Shown: one piece after another, positions 47,392-57,131 of the stretch | Position numbering within the stretch: position 1 is the stretch's first letter | Layout of the letters: the number at the start of each line of letters is the position of its first letter | Assembly: GCA_902806595.1 (NCBI GenBank) | Contig: CADCXC010000037.1 | Coordinates: forward strand, 620,001 to 684,000 | DNA length: 64,000 nt | Direction: 5' to 3' | Source of the DNA: Pyrenopolyporus hunteri | Lineage: Eukaryota > Ascomycota > Sordariomycetes > Xylariales > Hypoxylaceae | Made by a program: the position numbers and the translations under genes | Notes under the pieces: generated by a model | Databases searched by the model: none | What the model was told of the DNA's origin: nothing | The model's input: the letters and a program-made list of their open reading frames with translations, nothing else

Positions 47392-49725
47392 TCAAACCAT
47401 ATCCCTTTCGTCATATCTCCTAGACTCGAAGAGCCTCGCTGCCTCGATACAGTAAGTAGCCCGCTCGCTGCCCAACCGTCTTTCGCTAGCGTAGCATATG
47501 AGAACGCCGTCGAGGATACCTGATAGAATGCCTTCCATTGCCCCCAGAATGCCCCAGCCAATCATGCTAGCAACCAAGCCAACCACATATGCGTAAGCGC
47601 TCCCTCTAATCCCGGGCCCTTCCGGAAGTTGGACCTGTAGCTGCCTCGCGGTCATAACCCACGCCGCAAAGCCCAGGGCTGTAGACATGACGAACCGTGC
47701 GGCGTGAAGAAGCATCTTCGCCATTCGGTAAGGCATCAATGACGCCGTCGATTGCCCGCGTCGCGAAAAAGCGCTCGGTGTGAGAGTAGTAGTGGGCCCC
47801 GTTGCGAGGAACTGTATCCTACTCAGCTGGGAGGCTGACTCCATCAGGGGCAATGAGTGAATCGACGCATATGTTAGTGCCAGAGGGTTGGTCAGAACGG
47901 ACACTGGGCGAGGAGCGAGTCGCCATCCTATAAACTCGAAGATACTCGAGATTCTGCGAGGTAACACTAAGATAGGAACCCGAACTGCTAGTGACAGCAG
48001 AGTAGAGGCACAGATGGTACCGAATACCGTGGTCGTAGAATGTCCTAGGGCACCCTTGACGATCGCGTTTGACGTGGTAGCCGATTGGTTATTCCGGAAG
48101 AAGTACCAATTCGAAACGGTACCGCCGGTGGTGGCGCGGACAACTCCGCCCATGACGGAAAGAGTCCAAACGTACATCAGGAAAAAGAAGACCGCGAGCC
48201 ACCACGTCGCAGTACCGATGACGAAGGCGGAGAGGGATTTGGAGAAATACCCTCCGAGGAAGATTCTCGTGAACATCCACAGCCATAGCCACGTCCATCC
48301 AACTACGAAGGCTAGCGAGCCGAAACCGAGAAGCACCAGCGCCGGGTTCGCGGCGAGGATGCGGCTCGAGAAGTCTAATATGTCGATCGCCTTCTGTATT
48401 TCGTGACGTCCCTTGTATAATAGCCATACCCAGACGATTGCGCAGGCCCCTGGGATGATGGATACGTACCTCATGATCACGTCCTGTAACCGAGAACCCT
48501 GATCAGGCCCCTGGAAGCTAGAGATCATCGGGTATAACGAAAATGAGAAGAGGATGACCGGGACCCCTAGTAGTATGAGTAGGGCTAATGGCTGGACAAA
48601 GGACCTCAACGCCGCCATCCAAACTAGGGCGACGACGATAGCGACCAGGGTATCCACGGCAAGGAGGTGGAAGGAGGAGTGAAGCGTCGTGTAGATGGTA
48701 TCACCGATCCTTCTGCCTGGCACAGAGGTGTGCAACCATACGAGTACGAAGGTGGCGAAGAGCGATGCGATGGCTATCAGGTAGATCCAGGCGAAGAATT
48801 GGTCATGCACAAATATTTCGCCGTACAATCGAGTAGGCGCAGGGGCAGGGATGTCATTTCGCTCTTCTTCCTCTGTCTCATCTTCTTCTGCTATAGCCTG
48901 GCGCATCAGACGTTGGTCGTGCTCTAGATTCGTTCCCCCTCTCCCGGCCAGGCCCTTTGGACCACCCGAGGCAGATTTAAATTGTTGGAAAGAGGGTGGT
49001 GCCGGGTCTGTAGGAGTCTCTTGTAGGAGGTCATCGGGTACCTCGTTATCCAATACAGTTGATTCTAGGCCTATATCGACCATCTTCCCAGCCTCATCGC
49101 CATCGGAACCCTGCCGTGCCGTCTGGAGGCCGCTCGCACCATCCGGATCTTCGCTTACATCGCGCCTGGAGTGCCTATCCTTGAAGCTTGACTCGCCGTT
49201 CCAGCTGCTCTTGATACCGCCTATAGGACGTGCGCTCGAATACAGGTTTCCGTACGACCCGCTATCGTTGTGCTCGGACGAGGCGCGTAGTTCGTCGTTC
49301 TCCGAAGCCGAGCTTTCCTCTAATCTACTCGAGACGAAAACTCGGCGAGACCGCTGCAGGGCCCGAAGATCCGCAGCCTCCCTCGCATCATCTTCGTCCT
49401 CGTCCTCTCGATACTCGTTCAGGGCGCTGTGGAAGAGCGGGGCGTCTGAGGTAGTATTGTACCTCGAGAAGCCTCCGAATCTTGAGTTTGCGGGTTGATA
49501 GGGATTTCCTAGCCGGGTCTGGTACGAAGACCGGGCAGGATGTCTCGAGAACCTGCCCGACGCTGCTGGGTTTTGTCGGCCCGAGGGTTCATTGCTGTCC
49601 GGTTGGCCGAAGTTGGATAACCGGGACTGCGACTGGGCTAGGAACCTAGAAGCATCTTGGAACCGAGCGTCAAAACTTAGGTTTGAAGTTAACAGATAGA
49701 AGCTCGACTTACATTCTGAGAACAT
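47392..49725 (-). CDS. choline-transporter-like (CTL/Pns1 family) membrane protein
   Basis: Two exons: a 13-nt first coding exon (49713-49725, MFSE plus one base) and 47392-49655, totalling 758 aa. The N-terminal third (to about residue 290) is predicted disordered and acidic, with Ser/Asp/Glu-rich stretches and the run ETEEEERNDIPAPAPTRLY just before the membrane domain. About ten hydrophobic segments follow, for example FFAWIYLIAIASLFATFVLVW cut at its ends, ALLILLGVPVILFSFSLYP, NPALVLLGFGSLAFVVGW, and a conserved region with VVRATTGGTVSNWYFF. The signature-like C-terminal part includes GILSGILDGVLICYASERRL. The family includes animal SLC44 and yeast Pns1; the transported substrate in fungi is uncertain. 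Confidence 0.88.
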   Translation of the reverse strand: MFSECKSSFYLLTSNLSFDARFQDASRFLAQSQSRLSNFGQPDSNEPSGRQNPAASGRFSRHPARSSYQTRLGNPYQPANSRFGGFSRYNTTSDAPLFHSALNEYREDEDEDDAREAADLRALQRSRRVFVSSRLEESSASENDELRASSEHNDSGSYGNLYSSARPIGGIKSSWNGESSFKDRHSRRDVSEDPDGASGLQTARQGSDGDEAGKMVDIGLESTVLDNEVPDDLLQETPTDPAPPSFQQFKSASGGPKGLAGRGGTNLEHDQRLMRQAIAEEDETEEEERNDIPAPAPTRLYGEIFVHDQFFAWIYLIAIASLFATFVLVWLHTSVPGRRIGDTIYTTLHSSFHLLAVDTLVAIVVALVWMAALRSFVQPLALLILLGVPVILFSFSLYPMISSFQGPDQGSRLQDVIMRYVSIIPGACAIVWVWLLYKGRHEIQKAIDILDFSSRILAANPALVLLGFGSLAFVVGWTWLWLWMFTRIFLGGYFSKSLSAFVIGTATWWLAVFFFLMYVWTLSVMGGVVRATTGGTVSNWYFFRNNQSATTSNAIVKGALGHSTTTVFGTICASTLLSLAVRVPILVLPRRISSIFEFIGWRLAPRPVSVLTNPLALTYASIHSLPLMESASQLSRIQFLATGPTTTLTPSAFSRRGQSTASLMPYRMAKMLLHAARFVMSTALGFAAWVMTARQLQVQLPEGPGIRGSAYAYVVGLVASMIGWGILGAMEGILSGILDGVLICYASERRLGSERATYCIEAARLFESRRYDERDMV

Positions 49726-51384
49726 GTTCGGTCAGCGCGGGAGGAGGTAGACTCCAGCATGTAAAGATGAGGTTGAGGCGGGCTGTGGTTGGGCAGGCTT
49801 AGGCAGGACACCAAGGAAAAAGCAAATTAATCGGCGGTGACGATAACGCAGTGATGCAAACAATACGACTCCGAAATGCTAATAGCAAACTAAGGACCTG
49901 GGGGATTTACCCGCCAATAAAGGAAAAAAGAAGACGAACTGCTAGACACGGGGCCGGGATATTCTTCTGTGGGAGGGGATGGTGTTTGAAGAAGTATACG
50001 TGTAAAGGTAGATTGGTAGGGCGAGGCCGTTTCGCGGACTGCGGCAGCGTCGTGAGGTTGATGAAGATGGAGGGATTGAATGGATGACTCCGGATTGCTC
50101 ACATGCAGACGTCCAATGCCCATAGCAGCTTCCAAGTACCCGTAGTACCTGTAGTACGTACGATACCTACATGTACCTAGGTACGGTACCTGCTAAGTAC
50201 ACAAAGTAAACTGCTTATCCAGACTTAGGCCTGTTATGGAGATCCATTACGGAAGCGGTCAAAGTGCCTAGCAGGGGGCCGCCGAACTTTGCTTAGGGGG
50301 CCCTGCACCTACGGCATCCGACTGCTCCATTTTTTGACTCAAAGCAGTTTATCGGCGATAAGATGCGAGAGGCAGCTACAATTTCTCAGTACTATTGGGT
50401 ACAGTTGGGTAACCTAACATGTGCGCACTGGCATAGTTGCCTACGCTAAGGTACATGTACATGTATCTATGTGGTGCACTCTACATACATTAGGTCGATA
50501 CCTAGGTAGGTATCCATATCTTCTATCCGTACTGAATCACCTCGTCGGGAGATAGGTATCTGCCTAAGGTATGGGATAGATCTTGTGCCAAGATACCAGT
50601 CAAGAGGGAGAAAAAGATAAGAACCACTTAACATTTTCGTTGGCTGATACATATGATTCCGCTTGGGGAGCACGAATAAATGATGCAGCTGTGTCACGAG
50701 CCTTTCATAGAATACCAGGTGTCTGACGGCGTGAGGTCATCCACCCTAAATCAGGCGCCATCGGCGCTGCCAGCTGCTCAAAACGCCGATTCTGGATCCT
50801 CCCCCCTTCCAATCCCCATGTTCCTAAGTCTGTGACCCCAAGGTACAATACGTGGGTACATACCACGTACGTACAGCCTGGATGTATCGTACCTGAGTTA
50901 GCAGTCCCATTCGGTGTTATCGATAGGGCCAGCTTGCCTCGATCCGCTGATATGGAGATGGGCTAAGGCGGGTTTAAAGAGCTGATCCTAGCGACATCAT
51001 CGAGACTTATGTATTCTGTTGTCTACTTCCGAATGTAAGACCTCGATACTTTCTTACATCCATCCCATCGAGTGTTCCCTTCTAGAATAACCGCCTTCTC
51101 TGTCCACAACCTCAAGTTCCGAGGTAACCCAAGTATTTCTCTCAAGACACTTAGGTATTCTTTTAAGCTCCACGTGCATGTCATTGTTGCGATCTTGTGC
51201 CCTTATCTTAGCTAGAGACTGATTCTCGCGAGCTCTTAGGCTTATTACTGCCCGTCGTAATAACAAAGACAAAGAAGTCTCATCTGCTCCTCCCGTTCTT
51301 ACGCTACGCCGGGTCTCGTCATCTATCCCACCCCCAAATATCCGCATCCCCTCGTCGCTTCGATTTGCGCCCTTCCGAGACCCA
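49726..51384. other. divergent intergenic region
   Basis: Upstream DNA for the CTL gene and the Rab gene. It carries two copies of TACCTAGGTA (50174-50183 and 50499-50508) and many ACCTACATGTACC-like repeats. A short ATG-started minus frame (51054-51347) has no domain and is probably chance. Confidence 0.5.
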
Positions 51385-52354
51385 ATGTCTTCCCCGCCCT
51401 GGGACTACATCGCCAAGCTCGTCTGCATCGGGGACTCGGGATGCGGTAAGTCCTCGCTCACGATCCGGCTCTGCGAGGGGCGCTTCAGCCCCCAGCACGA
51501 CGTCACCATCGGTGTGGAATTCGGCTCCAGAATCGTCCCAGTCGGCCCGCCGCACTCCAAATCTAAGTCGACCAGCTCCCCCACTGACGGGGGTCTCCCG
51601 GAACCTCCGCGTGCCTCTACCACACCGCAAAAACACATGAAGCTCTCCCTCTGGGACACGGCGGGTCAAGAAACGGTGTGTACCAACACTCATTCCCCCA
51701 GCCTCGGGATACACGGCCCTCGATGTCGAGGTCGTATGTTTCCAAAGGACCTCCTTCCTCTCCCATGAAAGTCTCCGCCACACACCCCGAACCAGCGCAA
51801 GCAAAAGCCTATCCAACTAACCCGCACAAACCCACTCCTAGTATAAATCCGTAACACGGTCCTACTTCCGCGGCGCCTCGGGCGCCCTCCTCGTCTTCGA
51901 CATAACGCGGCGCGCGACCTTCGAACACGTGACAGACTGGCTGAACGACCTACGCGCGATCGCGGACCCGGACATCGTGGTGATCCTAGTCGGGAACAAG
52001 CTAGACCAAGCGCAGCCCTCGCCCTCCTCCCCGTCCTCGTCCCCCAATAGCAGAACCAACGCCAACGACGACGACGGCGGCCACCCCAGCAAGCGCGAGG
52101 TGACGCGGCAAGAGGCGGAGGACTGGGCGCGCCGCAACGGCGTGCTGCAGTACGTCGAGACGTCGGCCAAGTCCGGGGAGAACGTCGAGGAGGCCTTCAT
52201 GCGCGTCGCCGAGCGCATCTTCGAGAACATCAACGCCGGCAAGTACGACCTCAACGACCGCCGCTCCGGCGTCAAGGGGCCCGGCCCCGCCGGCGCCAGG
52301 AACGTCAGGCTGTCCGCCGACGCGGGCCGCGGCGCCGCTGCTGGTTGCTGCTAG
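51385..52354 (+). CDS. Rab-family small GTPase with two insertions
   Basis: Membrane-traffic GTPase. Exons 51385-51675 and 51842-52354 give 267 aa, against about 200-220 for ordinary Rabs. The P-loop GDSGCGKSS is at residues 16-24, the switch I region TIGVEFGSR at about 41-49, WDTAGQE at 90-96, the guanine-specificity motif NKLD and the ETSAKS motif in exon 2, and the protein ends in a prenylatable Cys-Cys. Two insertions are unusual: a Ser/Pro-rich stretch between strands beta2 and beta3 (after SRIVPV, before MKLSLWD), and a Ser/Asn/Asp-rich one right after NKLD (QAQPSPSSPSSSPNSR...). The core resembles the Rab2/4/14 group (S. pombe Ypt4), a moderate-confidence placement. Confidence 0.9.
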
Positions 52355-52376
52355 GTTGCCTGACTTACTTGCCTGG

Positions 52377-52440
52377 CTACCTACCTATCTATCTATCTAC
52401 CTACCTAGCTAGGTGGTATGGAGGTAGGTAGGTAGCTAGT
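52377..52440. repeat. CTAC/CTAT microsatellite with hairpin arms
   Basis: A CTAC/CTAT tract just after the Rab stop codon runs into complementary GGTA repeats. CTACCTACCT (52397-52406) can pair with AGGTAGGTAG (52422-52431) across a 15-nt loop. It lies in the probable 3' UTR. Confidence 0.6.
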
Positions 52441-53103
52441 GTGTATGTGTTGAAATCCCGTGTTTGAATTAGGAATCTGAGGGTCAGGTTGTATCGGCAA
52501 GCAGGAACAAACATAACAGCTCCTCGCGTCAAACCAAGGATGGCAAAGGTTTGACTCATGGGTGGGCGGATGAGGGAGGTCCGGGTCCGGGTTTGCGCTG
52601 TACATATGTAATTTGCACACTGGAAGCATGGCACACGCATTCGAAGATACCCTACGTAATGTCTACTTTTTGAAGCATCGAGTACGACGGGGCGGCGCTT
52701 CGTCACTGGGTCTCTACTTCTTCATACTTAATCACTGCAAGCTACTGTCAAATTTTTTAAAATCCCTTTTTCATTTTTAAGGAAGAAAGGAAATGTATGG
52801 CTTAGTATTAGAAAGCGGTATGCTGGTGAGATTTCTTTTTTGCTCTGTTCCCGATATGCCTCATCCGCGTTACCACCGTGAACTCCACTCTCTGATTTCC
52901 CTTTCATGCAAGTTTTGCCCTCGTATCGTTACATCAAACAACGGAGAAAATAGAGGAGAGGGAGATTTTAATCGATGGCCATTTTAACCAGACGAACCGA
53001 ATGGTCGCGCTCTATATGAATAACTTCCGAGGCCGAACGGCCCATCCTAGCCTCCGCCCATTCCTTAGGTAGGTAGTCTCCTAGACCTCGGGTTGGTTGG
53101 CCC
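52441..53103. other. intergenic, convergent 3' regions
   Basis: Between the Rab gene and the convergent PMT gene. Open frames are short and without domains; there is an AT-rich stretch at 52750-52790. Confidence 0.5.
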
Positions 53104-55675
53104 TTAGTCGGAGATGCGCCAGGTGTCGAACCACTTCATGTACTTGTACTTCTGGTTGCTGCCTGTCATACCCCAGCAGATGGGGATGAAGTAGATGTAG
53201 AGGCCGATGATAACGGCGTATAGGACCGCGTAGGTACTGTACTGGACCACCTTCTTTTGATTCCTCAAAAACCAGTCGATGAGGAAACCCAAGCTCAAGA
53301 TTGCAAAGTATAGGGCCGGGTAGTAATGGTGAACATAAGTGACTCGGGCCATGATGACGAATGGAAGGTAGTGAAGGAACCATCCCAGAACAGGATAAAG
53401 TCCAGCATAATGGATATGATCGATATCATCCTGTGATAGATCGGCGAATCCTCGTCGCCATCGGAGAATGTACCAGACGGTGACCAAGCCAACTGCACCC
53501 AGAGAAGCCGTCGAAGCCCAGTATACGAAGGGGTTGCCAAGGAGGAAATACTTGACAATCTTATCGTCCCATCCACACATACGTAAACCAACGTTAAGAA
53601 TAGGCCACTGCCACCATTGAGACGCTAGGTCGTCTTGCTTATCGGGATCGGGCACAAGGGCGTTGTTCGACGTCATCATGGCAACGTTCAAGTGAATGAA
53701 GTCGTGGAAGAACGGCGACTTGTACTTGCCAGGGTCTCCAGGGGGAACTAGAAACGGGTCAGTGATTGGATCTCAGTATGCTTGTTTGAAACTTACGCTT
53801 GTCGTTGACGTGGGCCTCGACGTTCCAGTGAGTAAAGGTGTCACGGGGGTTGTTGTTCTTGTCACAAGTTACTTCGATTTGCTTGAAACCCCATTGAGGA
53901 AGGTTGACGTTGGCGGCTCGCAGGTAGCATCCCATGACCGGACTCTTGAGCCTAAAAGCGGTCGTCAAGGTCCGGACCCTAGACTTGTCGCGGGAGGCAA
54001 CGTCCTTAACGATCTCGACTTGCCAATGGTCCTTTTCGTCACCGATAGTAAGATTGCCGTAACAGGAGACTTCCTTCTGACTCTTGGTGATAGGGGCCGC
54101 GATGTCGTGGGTGTGGAGATTTCGTCCAGTCTGAGAGTGGATTAGACGAATAACGTCACCGTTTCCAATGAACCGAGGCTCTTCTTCCGGGTTGTAGTCA
54201 CGATCGGCACGGTTGGGGTAGAACCACCATTCGTTGTTGGCATCTTTGTGGTGGTAGCAAGTGACCTGTTGCTGGGTTGAGCCCTCAGGGTAGGCTTGTT
54301 ACGGGTTAGAAAAGTCTAGACGATAAAGGATGTCGAATGCTTACTCTGAACGTGACTGTGGAGGAGACCACCGCCATATCCCATGTTCTTGAGGGTGACT
54401 TTAGAACCATAAGCAACTTCTAGGGGAGAATTTCGTCCGATTTCGCTGCCTTCCAGGTTGGCTTGGAAAAGAGAGCTCATCTGTGCGTCTCCAGGGCCGC
54501 TCTTAGTCAAGATGGCGAAGTGAAGCGCGAAGGAGAACATGTAGACCAGTAGCGGGATAACAATGAGGCCGACGACTCGAGCACTAAGATGACCAGCGAG
54601 TACCACAACCGGCATCTTAGTGTCTCCGAACTTGTTCCAGAGGTCCTCGATCGTGTAGATACCAACAAGCGCGGTGACGAAGAGCCCGACGAGCTTGATA
54701 CTGCAAACGAATCCCAAGCTCAAACCCGTCATGAACAGCCAGAAGAACCATTCAGGCTCGAAGCTTGCTTTCTGCTGGCGATGGAACTTGGACCAGCAAA
54801 ATACAGTGGCAACGGTGCCGAAGAGGAGCATAGAGTCGAGGAGGATAAATCGGCTGATCGTCGTGTACGAGTTTTCACATAGAACCATGAGCGTAACCAG
54901 CCAGACGGCAGGTCGCTTGAGGTCTAATTCCCTCGCGGTGTAGTAGGCCAATGGTACGCAGAGTATTCCCCAGAAAGCATTGAAAGCTCGCATGAAAGTG
55001 TAGTTGAGCTCCTCGGGATAAGTCTCGCCTGATTTGAACTCGAACGATCCATTGTAACCCGCTAAGACTCCAGAGAGACCGACTAAGATTTTACCAAGAG
55101 GAGGATGCCTATTCCACGTATTAAAAACAACGTCCCAATCGTGAATCGGGGATGTACTAACACATCGAAGAATAGTTCGCGTTTGATATAGTGCGATCCG
55201 AATTTGCCGAAGCTATGGAGATATGCAGGTTAGCGTGACGGCGAAGGAACTATAGGAGGATTCGACGAACTGAGCTTCCTTCATTGCTGTTAGCGACCGT
55301 TTCAAGTTTAAATAGCGACTACCGAACGGCTAAGACTTACATCCCAAGTGACGATCGGGCTAAGGCCAATCTTCCATAGACGTGTGAAGGCGGCAAACGC
55401 TGTAAAGATTAGAGGCGCAATAATAAACTCCCACTGGTCGAGTATGTCAAGGAACGAAGTTTCCTAGGTAGATCCGAGTAAGCCGGGAGTCCTCATGAGA
55501 GCTTGCCGTACGTGTGCAATGCTTATACCTTCTTCTTTCCGTGAACCTTCTTTTCGTCGAGCTCCGGCTGTTGCGCCAGAGGCCCAGCAGTGGTGGACCC
55601 CGGTACATTACGTCGTCGAACAGCATCGCCGGCGGGATCGGCGCCAGAAGCGACTGCGGCCTTCTTATCGGCCAT
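53104..55675 (-). CDS. pmt4: protein O-mannosyltransferase, Pmt4 type
   Basis: ER-membrane GT39 enzyme that transfers mannose from dolichol-phosphate-mannose to Ser/Thr of secretory proteins. Seven exons (55529-55675, 55341-55463, 55271-55278, 55162-55212, 54345-55108, 53797-54294, 53104-53747) give 744 aa. The third exon is only 8 nt; it restores the catalytic motif TWDEAHFGKFGSHY, whose Asp-Glu pair (about residues 90-91) is essential in PMTs. FFDVHPPLGK, another family motif, is also assembled across a splice junction. Lumenal MIR-type segments fall in exons 5-6 (LLHSHVQTYPEGSTQQQVTC, IRLIHSQTGRNLHTHD). The C-terminal part has several membrane helices and ends WFDTWRISD. HLNVAMMTSNNALVPD is typical of the Pmt4 subfamily, which acts as a homodimer. 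Confidence 0.95.
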
Positions 55676-57131
55676 GCTTGCGGACTATCTTTCGACCCCG
55701 TGTCCCCAAGTCGAAAGGCGGGAATTCGGGAGGAGACAGTTGAATGAGCGTCACGGGTTGGGTAAAAGGAGGCTTGGGAGAGAAGGAAGAAAAGTGTCAA
55801 GAAAAATGAGGGTCCCGAAGAGAATGAGAATGGATTAGATTGGTCAAAGACGAGAAAAGTAGAGCATCTCTCCCACAACACAAAAAAAAGGACAGAATCA
55901 CAATCTTCCCTATGAGAAATACAATGGGAAAACGGATCCTTGAAGAAAGGTTAACAGGAGTGGAAAAGGGAGGTTTGCGTGGCTTGTACGATATGATAAC
56001 ACGAAAATACGGGATACCCTAGCCCGCGGCCCGGCTTCAGTTGGCACCTTTTCACTGGCCTTTTTTTTCCTTGATTACCTATTTTTTTTCTTCTCTTGCC
56101 TCAGCTGAACCGCTTAAAAGAGGTGAGCAACTGCCCTGGAATAGGGAATACGCTAAAATGTCCCCCCTAGCCCCTTGTGCAGCTAGCTTTATTTAGTAGC
56201 ATCCTGCCTGCCTATTGTACGTGCCTTTTTTTTTAGGGACACCTTGCTCGTTTATTTGACACGCGCGTACATTGAAACATGTCACCTACATACATCTCCC
56301 AAACGTGTGGTACATAATAACACCCGTTAGTAAGTACCTAACCCGCCTAAGTAAACAGCCCACTTTCCATGTCGGTCCTTAGCGAACTCCGATGATAGGT
56401 ATAAGATAAGGTGGGAGCTTAGATCCATCACGCCAAAGACAATTGGATCTCGTACCGAAGATATTAGATTAACATCATGAACAACCGACCAACTGATGTC
56501 CTATAAAAGTGAACTGGAACGCGCGGTTACACTCGGGAATGTACATGGTATATATAAGTTTCTAAAGAATAAGATTATTCAAAAAAGCCTTGTCCCTCGC
56601 GGCGAATTTGCCACCCAACCGAGATTACCTAATATAGGCACTTACAAGGCACTATAACAACCTGTTATAGAGACTTGGAATGCCTAGGTATGTACATAAA
56701 GTAAAGCACCAGGTCGTTGAAGGGTTATAATTCATAATTGTAGGGATCCCGCCTATGACGTTAACCTGAATAGATTTCCTCCAATATCTAACACTCAATC
56801 TCCACTCCAAACACTGGTGGGTGCCATACCCCAGCCGATCGCCGTGAACTCATCAGGGCTCGACCGGATACACGAAAGAAAGGTGCCCATCACAATGTAT
56901 TGCACGAAACTCTTTTCTCCATTCCTCTTTCCGACCTGCCACTCGTCATAGGGGCCCCGGAGCTTGACTCGTCGGATAGCCCCTATACGTACCTCAGGTA
57001 GGTACACTCTACGATAACGCTCGAACTCGAACGCGGCCGCCGTGGCCGTAATGTATTCCGTCGCGCCGTCTATATGAATCAATATTCTAATGGTCTCCCA
57101 TTACCAATTAAATGTCCGTTGTTTCGTAAAT
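55676..57131. other. intergenic
   Basis: Upstream region of Pmt4 (purine-rich on the plus strand, 55740-55960, so pyrimidine-rich in the transcribed sense) and 3' flank of the transporter gene. Poly-T runs lie near 56062, 56083 and 56227. A minus-strand frame at 56795-57082 has no domain. No supported gene. Confidence 0.5.
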
